Shown here one piece after another: positions 16,531 through 25,377 of a stretch of DNA of 64,000 bases. Position numbers and translations under genes: made by a program. Position 1 is the stretch's first letter; the number at the start of each line of letters is the position of its first letter. The notes beneath the pieces are model-generated. The model was not told where the DNA came from and did no database searches. It worked only from the letters and a program-made list of their open reading frames with translations. The stretch is from Granulosicoccus sp964594905 (GTDB lineage: Bacteria; Pseudomonadota; Gammaproteobacteria; Granulosicoccales; Granulosicoccaceae), in the NCBI GenBank assembly GCA_964594905.1, contig CAZQOI010000008.1:1-64000 (forward strand), read 5' to 3'.

Positions 16531-17501
16531 CCACAAAAGACAATCCTGTTTGCCAAATGCTAGGCATAGAAGTACCACTTTTTTGTGGAGCCATGTATCC
16601 CTGCAGTAACCCCGAGCTGGTAGCTTCCGTATCAAAGGCTGGCGGCATGGGTATCGTTCAACCGATGTCATTGTCGTATGTGCACCGCCATGAATTTCGG
16701 GATGGTCTGCAAATGATTCGTTCGATCACTGACAAACCAATCGGTCTGAATCTGATCATTGAAACAAGCTCAAAAACCTATCTTAAACGCACGCGTGAGT
16801 GGACAACAATTGCACTTGAGGAAGGCGTCGAATGTTTTGTAACCGCGTTGGGCGATCCCGCCTGGATTGTCGACATGGCAGCAGGTACGAACACGGTCAT
16901 ATTTCACGATGTCACAAACGCAAGGTTTGCCAGTAAAGCGTTTGATGCCGGTGTTGATGGATTTATTGCTGTAAACGACCGCGCCGGAGGGCACGCCGGA
17001 AAAATCTCTGCGCAGTCGTTACTGGATGAATTGAAGGGCTTTAACAAACCTGTCATTTGCGCTGGTGGGCTGGGCACACCAGAGGACTTCCGGGCAGCAT
17101 TGGACATGGGCTACGCCGGAGCGCAGCTGGGTACGCGCTTTATTGCATCGGATGAGTGTACGGCGCATGACGACTACAAAAAAGCCATTGTCGACGCCAG
17201 TGCCGAAGACATCGTCTTGACTGAACGACTAACCGGAGTTCCGGTTGCAATCATCAATACGCCAACGATTCAAAAAACTGGAACCAAAGCCGGTCCACTA
17301 GCACGCATGATGCTCAAAGGACGCAGAACCAGACACTGGATGCGAACGCTCTACTCGCTAAAATCTATCTGGAAATTGAAAAAAGCCAGTCAATCTGGTT
17401 CGGGCTATCAAGACTACTGGCAAGCTGGCAAAAGTGCCGGCGGTGTTCACAGTATTAAACCCGCCAGTGAAATCGTCGCGGACTTCAGCTCTGTTTTGTA
17501 A
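16527..17501 (+). CDS. Nitronate monooxygenase/enoyl reductase-like flavin oxidoreductase
   Basis: The 324-residue TIM-barrel flavoprotein starts at ATG 16527, which overlaps the preceding stop (ATGA). It belongs to the nitronate monooxygenase (2-nitropropane dioxygenase)/FabK-like family. Evidence is PLFCGAMYPCSNPELV at the first strand, GGMGIVQP, IAVNDRAGGHAGK at the phosphate-binding region, PVICAGGLGTPEDF, and GAQLGTRFIASDE at the FMN-binding end. FMN-dependent oxidation of alkyl nitronates, or reduction of an enoyl thioester, are both possible in this family. A second, distinct family member lies at 22502-23440. The 3' end overlaps the convergent rfbB gene by 17 bp. Confidence 0.85.
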   Translation: MTTKDNPVCQMLGIEVPLFCGAMYPCSNPELVASVSKAGGMGIVQPMSLSYVHRHEFRDGLQMIRSITDKPIGLNLIIETSSKTYLKRTREWTTIALEEGVECFVTALGDPAWIVDMAAGTNTVIFHDVTNARFASKAFDAGVDGFIAVNDRAGGHAGKISAQSLLDELKGFNKPVICAGGLGTPEDFRAALDMGYAGAQLGTRFIASDECTAHDDYKKAIVDASAEDIVLTERLTGVPVAIINTPTIQKTGTKAGPLARMMLKGRRTRHWMRTLYSLKSIWKLKKASQSGSGYQDYWQAGKSAGGVHSIKPASEIVADFSSVL

Positions 17502-18579
17502 GGTAACTACCATCGAGTACCGCTTGCCACCAATCCGGGTTTGCGAGATACCAATCAATGGTTTTTTCAATACCCGTTTCGAAATCGGTCAGGGGTTCAT
17601 AACCTAGTTCGTTTTTGATGCGAGTGGTGTCGATCGCATAGCGGAAGTCATGGCCAGCGCGGTCAGTGACGTAGCTGATAAGCGAACTACTATTCTGAGC
17701 ATTCGCAGCTGGGCAATCAGCATATTTTTCTCGTAAATCGCTACTTGATGCAAACCGCTTATCAATCAGCGAACAGATCAGATTAACAATATCGATATTG
17801 GACCATTCGTTAACACCACCAATATTGTAAGTCTCACCATTTTTGCCTTTGTCCAGAACCAGTTCGATACCCCGCGCATGATCTTCGACATAAAGCCAAT
17901 CCCGAATATTCTTACCATCGCCGTATATCGGCAAGGCCTTGCCATGGAGAATATTAATTATGATCAGGGGAATCAGCTTTTCAGGAAAATGATAGGGTCC
18001 ATAGTTGTTAGAGCAATTACTGGTTGTAACATTCATACCGTAGGTATGATGGTAAGAGCGAACCAGAAAATCTGACGACGCCTTACTCGCAGAGTAAGGT
18101 GAGTTCGGCGCATAAGCAGTGGACTCTGTAAATGCAGGGTCGTCGGGTTCAAGACTGCCATAGACCTCATCCGTTGAAACATGATGAAAACGGTGCTTGT
18201 CAACAGCCGTCGCTTCAATCTGCCACACGTCGCGAGCAGCCTTCAATAAAGAATATGTACCAAGAATATTGGCTTCAATAAACGCATCAGGACCTTCGAT
18301 GGAGCGATCAACGTGGCTCTCAGCAGCGAAGTGCACTATCGTATTCAGCTGTTCATCGCGCAGCAGAGACTTCATCAACTCTGTATCGTTTATATTTCCT
18401 GCGACTAGTGAACAATTCTCATCGAGCACACCATCAAGATTCGCGCGATTGCCAGCGTAGGTCAATGCATCAATAATGACGATCCGATCTTCCGGTCGTG
18501 CGGTACGCCAATAGCGGACAAAATTGGCACCAATAAAACCAGCAGCACCAGTTACCAACATACGCCTCGAAGAGGTCAT
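17485..18579 (-). CDS. rfbB: dTDP-glucose 4,6-dehydratase
   Basis: RfbB converts dTDP-glucose to dTDP-4-keto-6-deoxyglucose, the second step of dTDP-L-rhamnose synthesis. The 364-residue SDR enzyme shows the NAD-binding GAAGFIGANFV, the active-site HHVSTDEVYG with the Asp-Glu pair, the YSASKASSD Tyr/Lys motif, and NCSNNYGPYHFPEKLIPL, all diagnostic. It is the last gene of the leftward rfbC-rfbD-rfbB unit, overlapping rfbD by four bases. The first-step gene rfbA is absent here and lies at 54010-54909. Confidence 0.96.
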   Translation of the reverse strand: MTSSRRMLVTGAAGFIGANFVRYWRTARPEDRIVIIDALTYAGNRANLDGVLDENCSLVAGNINDTELMKSLLRDEQLNTIVHFAAESHVDRSIEGPDAFIEANILGTYSLLKAARDVWQIEATAVDKHRFHHVSTDEVYGSLEPDDPAFTESTAYAPNSPYSASKASSDFLVRSYHHTYGMNVTTSNCSNNYGPYHFPEKLIPLIIINILHGKALPIYGDGKNIRDWLYVEDHARGIELVLDKGKNGETYNIGGVNEWSNIDIVNLICSLIDKRFASSSDLREKYADCPAANAQNSSSLISYVTDRAGHDFRYAIDTTRIKNELGYEPLTDFETGIEKTIDWYLANPDWWQAVLDGSYLTKQS

Positions 18580-19436
18580 GACGCAAGTTCCTTAAGCATG
18601 GTTCGTAAATCAGCACGCCAATGAGTAATCGGCAGCTCCAAGATCTCACTGGTTCGCGTAATATCAAGAACACTATAGTGAGGTCGAGCCGCAGGTGTTG
18701 GGTACTGATCAGTGCGTAATGGTTTAATCGGAATAGTACTTTTAAGTAAACCTAACTCTGTGGCCTCTTCACTTATAGCTACAGCAAAGTCATACCAACT
18801 GGCAACGCCACCACCCGTCCAATGGTGAATACCGGTAGCCCGTTTCAAGGTAGCCGACCACAGCGCCAAAGCCAAAGATCGAGCCCAGGTTGGTGAACCA
18901 ATCTGATCACTGATAATGCCTAGCTCTTCACGCTCAGCCATTAGCTTAAGCATGGTTTTTACAAAGTTCTGACCATTGGACGAATACACCCAGGCCGTAC
19001 GAACAATAACACTGGCATCGGGCATAGCCGAGAGCAATACTCTTTCACCTTCAAGCTTTGTCTTGCCATAAACACTGACGGGGCCAACCGCAGCATCAAC
19101 CTTGAACGGCGAACCATCACCACTACCAAAAACAAAATCAGTTGATATATGAACAATATGCGCATCGATCGGTTTGGCGGCCGCGACAAGATTGACCACT
19201 CCAGTCGCATTAATCGCATACGCCAGAGCCTCATCTTCCTCTGCTTGGTCAACTGCTGTGTAGGCAGCCGGATTTATGATGACATCAGGTTTAGCCAACG
19301 CAATCGCGGCACTGACAGCAGCGGCATCTGTAATATCCAGCGATTCTTCTGAGGCGATAGTAATCCCATCAGGACAGCTACGCAGTAACTCCCAATGCAA
19401 TTGACCAGAAGCGTTGCCAGTGATGAAGACTTTCAT
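18576..19436 (-). CDS. rfbD: dTDP-4-dehydrorhamnose reductase
   Basis: RfbD performs the last step, NADPH-dependent reduction to dTDP-L-rhamnose. The start is placed at ATG 19436, which overlaps the rfbC stop (TAATG) and gives 286 residues beginning MKVFITG; an in-frame upstream ATG at 19454 is unlikely. Motifs: PDVIINPAAYTAVDQAE, HISTDFVFG, VYGKTKLEGE (Tyr/Lys), and IVRTAWVYS. The glycine-rich loop reads TGNASGQLHWEL instead of the usual TGxxGQLG, a mild deviation. The gene overlaps rfbB downstream by four bases. Confidence 0.95.
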   Translation of the reverse strand: MKVFITGNASGQLHWELLRSCPDGITIASEESLDITDAAAVSAAIALAKPDVIINPAAYTAVDQAEEDEALAYAINATGVVNLVAAAKPIDAHIVHISTDFVFGSGDGSPFKVDAAVGPVSVYGKTKLEGERVLLSAMPDASVIVRTAWVYSSNGQNFVKTMLKLMAEREELGIISDQIGSPTWARSLALALWSATLKRATGIHHWTGGGVASWYDFAVAISEEATELGLLKSTIPIKPLRTDQYPTPAARPHYSVLDITRTSEILELPITHWRADLRTMLKELAS

Positions 19437-19984
19437 TAAGGATAGGTTTCGCAATCTGTAAAGTTAAGACCCGTCTTATCTTTTTCCGCGAGTTGCGGTT
19501 GCATATCTCCCAATGGCCATTCAATACCGACATCAGGATCGTTCCAAATCAAGCTTCGTTCATGCTCTGGTGTGTAGAAATCAGTGCACTTGTATTGAAA
19601 ATCGGCAGATTCAGACACAACAAGAAAGCCGTGGGCAAATCCCGGTGGCACCCAGAGCTGACGTTTATTGCTACCCGTCAGTGAAGTACCAAACCATTCA
19701 CCAAACTGCTTGGAAGATTTTCGCATGTCTACAACAACATCGAAGACCTCGCCCAGCGTCACGCGCACAAGTTTTCCCTGTGGATTTTTTATCTGATAAT
19801 GCATACCGCGCAAAACCCCACGCCCAGATCGACTGTGGTTGTCCTGCACGAAGTACTGATCGATTCCGTGTTCTGCGAATGCACGCTGGCTCCAGGTTTC
19901 CATAAAAAAACCACGGTCGTCGCCAAACACGGCTGGCTCAATGATCTTGACGTCGGTCAAGGGTGTTTCAATAATGCGCATCAC
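19436..19984 (-). CDS. rfbC: dTDP-4-dehydrorhamnose 3,5-epimerase
   Basis: RfbC epimerises C3 and C5 of dTDP-4-keto-6-deoxyglucose. The 182-residue cupin-fold protein has all family hallmarks: FGDDRGFFMETW, QDNHSRSGRGVLRGMHYQ with the catalytic His, GEVFDVVVDMR, WVPPGFAHGFLV and YKCTDFYTPEHE. It is the first gene of the rfbCDB unit. The unit starts 37 bp downstream of the flavoprotein gene and on the same strand, so readthrough is possible. Confidence 0.96.
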   Translation of the reverse strand: MMRIIETPLTDVKIIEPAVFGDDRGFFMETWSQRAFAEHGIDQYFVQDNHSRSGRGVLRGMHYQIKNPQGKLVRVTLGEVFDVVVDMRKSSKQFGEWFGTSLTGSNKRQLWVPPGFAHGFLVVSESADFQYKCTDFYTPEHERSLIWNDPDVGIEWPLGDMQPQLAEKDKTGLNFTDCETYP

Positions 19985-20021
19985 AGAGTGAATAGCTCAG
20001 GAATCGCAGTCAAGCAAGCTA

Positions 20022-22481
20022 TCAGTCACGCATGCGGTCGCCTGCTGGGTCATATGCCGCACGAAGCCCTGCTTTTGCAGCATACAGCTTTCCCCCAACA
20101 TCGATAGACCAAGCTTGCTCGGCCAACCAGTCAGCTGTGATCTTTTCCTTGGATTTGACGTAGCCAAGACCAACCGAGGCACCAAGTGAATGCCCATAGT
20201 TGCCTGAAGTCAGGTAGCCAACACATTGATCACCTTGCATGATCGGCTCGTGATGATAGAACAAGGGCTCGCCATCTTCGAGAACGAACTGCACCAATCG
20301 CTTGTTGAAATGCGATCCGCTTTCCTTCTGTTTGGCAATCGCATCAAAACCGATAAAAGGAATTGACTTGTCCATCGCGCAAACAAATCCAACACCTGCT
20401 TCAAGTGGCGTATCTTCGTCCGCAACATCGTGACCAAAGTGCAGGAATTTTTTCTCGATTCGGCAACTATCCAGTGCGTGCAGACCAGCGAGCGTCAGGC
20501 CATGCGCCTGCCCCGCCTCGAGCAGCTTGTCAAAACCCGCGATGGCCATCTCAGCAGGCATTAAAATTTCCCAACCAAGTTCTCCCACAAAAGAGACGCG
20601 GGTTACTCTAACGGGCACATAGCCTAATTCAGCCTCAACGCTCCGACCAAAAGGAAATACCTCATTGGACAGATCCATACCGAGCAAAGGCTCTAACATG
20701 GCGCGGCTGTTTGGGCCCATAACACCAAAGATAGCGAACTGGGAGGTAACGTCAGTCACCGTACAGTGACTCTCATCGTCAATATGTCGCGCTAACCAAT
20801 CAAGATCCTTGTGTGTAGTAGCCGCCGCACTGATAACCATAAAACGCCGCTCATCCAATCGAGTAACGGTCAGGTCAGCCTCAATACCACCACGCTCATT
20901 CAACCAATGGGTGTACACAATTTTATCCGCAGGCACATCAATATTCGCGCTGCAAATACGTTGCAAACAATTAACTGCATCTCTGCCTTGCACCAGATAT
21001 TTTGAAAAGCTCGATTGGTCAAACAAGGCCAGAGACTCACGTGCAGCCCGATGCTCAGCAGCTGAATACTCAAACCAGTTCTGACGATCAAAACTGTATT
21101 CGTATTCAGGCTTGACGCCTTCAGGTGCAAACCAATTGGGTCTTTCCCAGCCCGCCACTTGACCAAAACAGGCGCGGTTTTCAACCATGCGCTGATGGGC
21201 TGGCGACAGCCGGATATTACGCCCGGTCTCGAATTGGCGGAAAGGAAAATGATTCGCGTACAACAAACCGAGCGATTCTTCAGCGCGGTCGGCGGCAAAA
21301 TCACGGGTACCCATAAAAGGATACATGCGGCGAATATCATTGCCCCATAGATCCAAGGGGCAATACCCATTGTGCATCCACTCGGCACAAACCTTACCCA
21401 GGCCGCCAGAGCTTTGAATACCCACAGAGTTCAGACCAGCTGCTACGAAATAGCCTTGTACCTCCGGTGCCATGCCAACATGAAACTGATCATCCGGTGT
21501 AAACGATTCAGGGCCGCAAAAAAAACTTCGCCAACCAACATCCTGAAGCATGGGTACGCGAACCATCGCATCTTCAAGTACCGGCATCAATTGTTCTTCC
21601 ATATGCCCGGGTAATTCATCAAAGCTGAAATCCTCAGGGATGCCTTGTCTACCCCAGGCAAGAGCCTTCTTTTCAAACGCACCTACCAACAAACCACCGG
21701 CATCTTCCTTGATGTAAATGCACTTGTCATGATCGCGCAAGACCGGTAAGTCGGAGGTTACAGACTCATGCTTTTCCGTCACTGCATAATAGTGTTCGCA
21801 GGCATGTAGCGGAATGTTAACGCCGCTTTGTCGGCCCAACTCTCTGGCCCACATACCACCACAATTAACGACAAAGTCAGTCTCGATTCGCCCGCGATCG
21901 GTTACTACACCTTTAACTCTACCCTGTTGAACATCAACATCCAGAACCTTAACGCCTTCAATACAATTGGCTCCGCGTTGCCTGGCCCCTTTGATAAAGG
22001 CATTAGTGATCTCAATCGGATTTCCTTTGCCATCATGTTCGACAAACGTGCCTCCAATCAAACCACTGGTATCAATCAATGGAAATAAATTGCCAATTTC
22101 TTCAGGCGTAACTTGATCAACTCGGGTAACGCCAAACGCATTGTTCATTGAACCTACACGGCGCAATTCTTCCCAACGATCTTCGCTGTGCGCAATACTC
22201 AAACTGCCAACCTGACGAAATCCAGTGGACTGACCGGTTTCTTCTTCAAGCTCACCGAGCAGTCGCATTGAGTACTCAGCCAAACGTGCGTGGCTTTCAT
22301 TAGCGCGCAAGGTACCGATCAAACCTGCAGCATGCCAAGTGGTGCCGCAGGCAAACTGTTTGCGTTCGAGTAAGACAACATCCTGCCAACCCAGTTTTGC
22401 CAAATGATAGGCAACACTAGCGCCGGTTACTCCGCCACCGATGACGACTGCGCTGGCGCGACTAGGAAATGAATCTGACAT
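20022..22481 (-). CDS. Dimethylglycine/sarcosine dehydrogenase-like flavoprotein (DAO + GcvT)
   Basis: The 819-residue enzyme fuses an N-terminal DAO-type FAD domain (about 1-390) with a C-terminal GcvT/aminomethyltransferase-like tetrahydrofolate domain (about 435-815). The FAD site reads VVIGGGVTGASVAYHL (12-27). CGTTWHAAGL (45-54) contains the histidine that carries covalent FAD in dimethylglycine dehydrogenase. Such enzymes demethylate dimethylglycine, sarcosine or related N-methyl compounds and pass the one-carbon unit to tetrahydrofolate. The exact N-methyl substrate cannot be told from sequence. It lies 20 bp after a nitronate-monooxygenase-like gene, which suggests cotranscription. 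Confidence 0.88.
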   Translation of the reverse strand: MSDSFPSRASAVVIGGGVTGASVAYHLAKLGWQDVVLLERKQFACGTTWHAAGLIGTLRANESHARLAEYSMRLLGELEEETGQSTGFRQVGSLSIAHSEDRWEELRRVGSMNNAFGVTRVDQVTPEEIGNLFPLIDTSGLIGGTFVEHDGKGNPIEITNAFIKGARQRGANCIEGVKVLDVDVQQGRVKGVVTDRGRIETDFVVNCGGMWARELGRQSGVNIPLHACEHYYAVTEKHESVTSDLPVLRDHDKCIYIKEDAGGLLVGAFEKKALAWGRQGIPEDFSFDELPGHMEEQLMPVLEDAMVRVPMLQDVGWRSFFCGPESFTPDDQFHVGMAPEVQGYFVAAGLNSVGIQSSGGLGKVCAEWMHNGYCPLDLWGNDIRRMYPFMGTRDFAADRAEESLGLLYANHFPFRQFETGRNIRLSPAHQRMVENRACFGQVAGWERPNWFAPEGVKPEYEYSFDRQNWFEYSAAEHRAARESLALFDQSSFSKYLVQGRDAVNCLQRICSANIDVPADKIVYTHWLNERGGIEADLTVTRLDERRFMVISAAATTHKDLDWLARHIDDESHCTVTDVTSQFAIFGVMGPNSRAMLEPLLGMDLSNEVFPFGRSVEAELGYVPVRVTRVSFVGELGWEILMPAEMAIAGFDKLLEAGQAHGLTLAGLHALDSCRIEKKFLHFGHDVADEDTPLEAGVGFVCAMDKSIPFIGFDAIAKQKESGSHFNKRLVQFVLEDGEPLFYHHEPIMQGDQCVGYLTSGNYGHSLGASVGLGYVKSKEKITADWLAEQAWSIDVGGKLYAAKAGLRAAYDPAGDRMRD

Positions 22482-22501
22482 GGATCTATAGCTCTCTGGG
22501 C

Positions 22502-23440
22502 CTAGCGATACGGACTATTAGCAAGAGTATCAATCGCTGCCACATATTCGGTGCGCAGCCGCTTTACAAGGTCGCTGACGTTCGGAATATCGTCGATTCC
22601 TCCCACGCCATGACCCGCAGACCATACATCCTTCCAGGCCTTAGCCTCTTCTGGGGCCAATAGTTCTTTGCCGAAATCGACTTCTTTGTCCGCCTGAGCC
22701 TCGTCGCCAGCACCTGATGCAACGATACTCGGGCCGAGGAAATTAGCATTTACGCCAGATACTTTATCTGTGTAAACAATATCAGCCGCCGCCGTATCAA
22801 CAATCATTTGTTTGTAATCTGTTACCGCACGACTCTCTTGAGTATTAATAAACCGAGTACCCATATAGGCATAGTTAGCACCAGCAGCCTCCGCTGCCAC
22901 GATATCGCGACCACTACTCATCGCACCTGCAAGAATAATTGTCTTGTCAAAGAATTGCCTGATCTCATTAACCAGGGCAAAAGGACTCAACAAGCCCGCA
23001 TGTCCCCCCGCACCCGCGCTGACAGCAATCAATCCGTCGACACCAGCTTGTGCAGCCTTGTTAGCATGGCGAAGATTAATCACATCATGAAAAACCAATC
23101 CACCATAGGCGTGCACTGCGTCAACTATTTCCGGCACAGCACCCAGAGAAGTAATAATCAATGGCACCTTGTGCTTGATACAAGTTTCAAGATCCTCTTG
23201 AAGACGCGGGTTCGTTTTGTGAACAATCAGGTTAACGCCAAACCCAGGATGGGATACATCGCGAAGATCGTTTTCAATACTCGACAACCATTCGTCAAAA
23301 CCTTCTGCAGTGCGTTGGTTAAGGGCAGGAAAAGTACCGATGATTCCGTTTTTACAACAGGCGGTAACAATCTCTGGCCCCGACACTAGAAACATCGGCG
23401 CAGCGATCAGTGGCAGGGATAAATGCTCAGTTGCTATCAC
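22502..23440 (-). CDS. Nitronate monooxygenase-like flavin oxidoreductase (second copy)
   Basis: The 312-residue FMN TIM-barrel protein has LPLIAAPMFLVSGPEIV, GIIGTFPALN, LIAVSAGAGGHAGLLSPF at the phosphate-binding loop, TIILAGAMSSG and ANYAYMGTRFINTQES. It is the same family as the protein at 16527-17501 but clearly diverged, and closer in motif layout to classical bacterial nitronate monooxygenases. The reaction is FMN- and oxygen-dependent oxidation of an alkyl nitronate, or a related activity. It lies between a Nudix gene (5 bp) and the dimethylglycine-dehydrogenase-like gene (20 bp), all leftward. Confidence 0.85.
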   Translation of the reverse strand: MIATEHLSLPLIAAPMFLVSGPEIVTACCKNGIIGTFPALNQRTAEGFDEWLSSIENDLRDVSHPGFGVNLIVHKTNPRLQEDLETCIKHKVPLIITSLGAVPEIVDAVHAYGGLVFHDVINLRHANKAAQAGVDGLIAVSAGAGGHAGLLSPFALVNEIRQFFDKTIILAGAMSSGRDIVAAEAAGANYAYMGTRFINTQESRAVTDYKQMIVDTAAADIVYTDKVSGVNANFLGPSIVASGAGDEAQADKEVDFGKELLAPEEAKAWKDVWSAGHGVGGIDDIPNVSDLVKRLRTEYVAAIDTLANSPYR

Positions 23441-23445
23441 AATAG

Positions 23446-23976
23446 TTACCTGTAGGATTTTCGAACAGTGTGCCAGATGACTGAAAAAGTCGTGGTAAAG
23501 ACTTCAGGTGCTTCTGCCAACCAACGATCAAGTGCATCGGGCTTCAGCCATTTACCGTCGATGATCTCTTTCGGACAGAGATTTAATGCCTCATCAGAGC
23601 AAGCGCTGTAAAGAGTAACGTGCTCGAAGCCATTTTCGACACTGGGTAAAAGCCGTCCGTGTTCACGAAAAGCATCAGGAGTGATTGCTATGCCTAGTTC
23701 TTCAGTCAGCTCACGAGCAGCTGCCAGCAGGACAGCCTCGCCACTATCAACATGACCGGCAGAGCTCGTGTCCCATAGTCCAGGATTTGTGTCCTTGTCG
23801 TGGCTGCGACGTTGCAAAAACACTTCACCGCCAGAATTGGACAACATAATGTGCACAGCTCGGTGCTGATACAGCTTCCGGTGCACTATTCCACGTGGCG
23901 CAGCACCAATGATCCTGTCTTTATCGTCGACGATATCCAACCATTCAATGTCGTCCAGATTTGTCGTCTCTCTCAT
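23446..23976 (-). CDS. Nudix hydrolase
   Basis: The 176-residue protein carries a complete Nudix box (Gx5Ex7REUxEExGU) beginning GHVDSGEAV near residue 75 and ending RELTEELGI. The N-terminal WLDIVDDKDRIIG and the HRAVHIMLSNSGGEVFLQRRS strand resemble isopentenyl-diphosphate isomerase-like and YfcD-like Nudix proteins. Hydrolysis of a nucleoside diphosphate derivative is likely; the substrate is unknown. It is the first gene of a leftward group and is divergent from the dGTPase-like gene by about 50 bp. Confidence 0.9.
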   Translation of the reverse strand: MRETTNLDDIEWLDIVDDKDRIIGAAPRGIVHRKLYQHRAVHIMLSNSGGEVFLQRRSHDKDTNPGLWDTSSAGHVDSGEAVLLAAARELTEELGIAITPDAFREHGRLLPSVENGFEHVTLYSACSDEALNLCPKEIIDGKWLKPDALDRWLAEAPEVFTTTFSVIWHTVRKSYR

Positions 23977-24025
23977 GGGGTCATTTTAGGCGATACGAGC
24001 TGATAAACTAAACATTCCAATAACA

Positions 24026-25363
24026 ATGTTGCCCAGGGAGCTGCTTTTGAGTGTCTGGTTAGAACGACGTTCGGATCAGGCCAATGGTCAGGACCGTGGA
24101 TTTAACAGCACGCGCGACGATAGTCAGTATCAGCGTGATCGCGCGCGCATTATCCACAGTGCTTCATTTCGCAGCCTACAGTCAAAGACTCAGGTTCTGG
24201 GACTCGGCGAAAGCGATTTCTACCGCACTCGCCTCACTCATTCTTTGGAAGTCGCCCAAGTCGGCTCGGGTATTTGCGAATGGTTACGTGACCAGAAAAG
24301 CAATGCTGAAAACGCGTCATTGATCCCGTCGTTCAGTCTGATTGAAGCGATCTGTCTGGCGCATGATATCGGTCACTCACCATTCGGTCATGGTGGCGAA
24401 GTTGCGATGAACGCGATGATGCGCGACGAAGGTGGCTTTGAAGCCAATGGCCAAACATTACGCATTCTGGCGAGACTCGGAGAATACTCAGCCAACTGTG
24501 GATTGGACTTAACCCGTCGCACCATGCTTGGCACCATCAAGTACCCCGTGCTGTATTCAGAGGTCGTCAGGTACCCGGATAATCCTGTTGAGACAACAAC
24601 ACCGCTGAACATCGATCACTGGTCACCGCCAAAGTGCCTATATGATCAAGAATCCGATGTACTCGACTGGATGCTGGAACCATTCTCGACAAACGATCAA
24701 AACCTGTTCAGAAGTTCTCTCGATAAAGGCGCAGGGCATCTTAGAGCACAGTACAAGCCGTTCGATACCAGCATCATGGAACTGGCCGACGACATTGCCT
24801 ACGGTATTCATGATCTGGAAGATGCTCTGGCGCTAGGCCTTGTTGACCGACTAGCCTGGGATGCCAACGTTGCTGACGTACTGGCTTCATTGGACTCAAA
24901 CCCCATTACCGACAAGCTTGCGCAGTTTAATCAAGAGTTATTCAGTCGATCTGCAAAAGACAGAAAGCACGCCATCAGCAGGCTGGTGGGATTTATGATT
25001 CAAAGCATTCATTTGCGTGAGGAAACCGCATTTACCGATCCTTTGCTTCGACTACAAGCCACCATGCAACCCATGGCCTACAAAATTTTACTGCTGATCA
25101 AAGACTTCGTCATGCAGCACGTCATACTAAGGCCGGAACTACAGATGCTGCAGTACAAAGGTCAGCGCGTTATTGTCAGGCTGTTTGAAATTTTCGCCGC
25201 CAACCCCAAGCGCTTACTACCCCATGAGGTTTACGCCAACTATGAGGCCATCGGCCTGCGCGCAATCGCTGATTATCTCGCCAATATGACTGATGTATCT
25301 GCGGGCAAGCTATATCACAAACTGCTTAGCCCGACTTCCGGGTCAATATTTGATCGAACTTAA
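24026..25363 (+). CDS. dgt: dGTP triphosphohydrolase-like HD-domain protein
   Basis: The 445-residue protein belongs to the dGTPase (deoxyguanosinetriphosphate triphosphohydrolase-like) family. HD-domain metal ligands are visible as RTRLTHSLEVAQ, then LAHDIGHSPFGHGGE with the HD pair, and a late MELADDIAYGIHDLED. The N-terminal RARIIHSASFRSLQSKTQV is the family signature. It removes triphosphate from dGTP or related dNTPs. The length is like the shorter dGTPase type 2/3 proteins rather than E. coli Dgt (505). It is a single gene with 14 bp to the convergent oxidoreductase gene. Confidence 0.93.
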   Translation: MLPRELLLSVWLERRSDQANGQDRGFNSTRDDSQYQRDRARIIHSASFRSLQSKTQVLGLGESDFYRTRLTHSLEVAQVGSGICEWLRDQKSNAENASLIPSFSLIEAICLAHDIGHSPFGHGGEVAMNAMMRDEGGFEANGQTLRILARLGEYSANCGLDLTRRTMLGTIKYPVLYSEVVRYPDNPVETTTPLNIDHWSPPKCLYDQESDVLDWMLEPFSTNDQNLFRSSLDKGAGHLRAQYKPFDTSIMELADDIAYGIHDLEDALALGLVDRLAWDANVADVLASLDSNPITDKLAQFNQELFSRSAKDRKHAISRLVGFMIQSIHLREETAFTDPLLRLQATMQPMAYKILLLIKDFVMQHVILRPELQMLQYKGQRVIVRLFEIFAANPKRLLPHEVYANYEAIGLRAIADYLANMTDVSAGKLYHKLLSPTSGSIFDRT

Positions 25364-25377
25364 TGGAAGTTTGAGCC

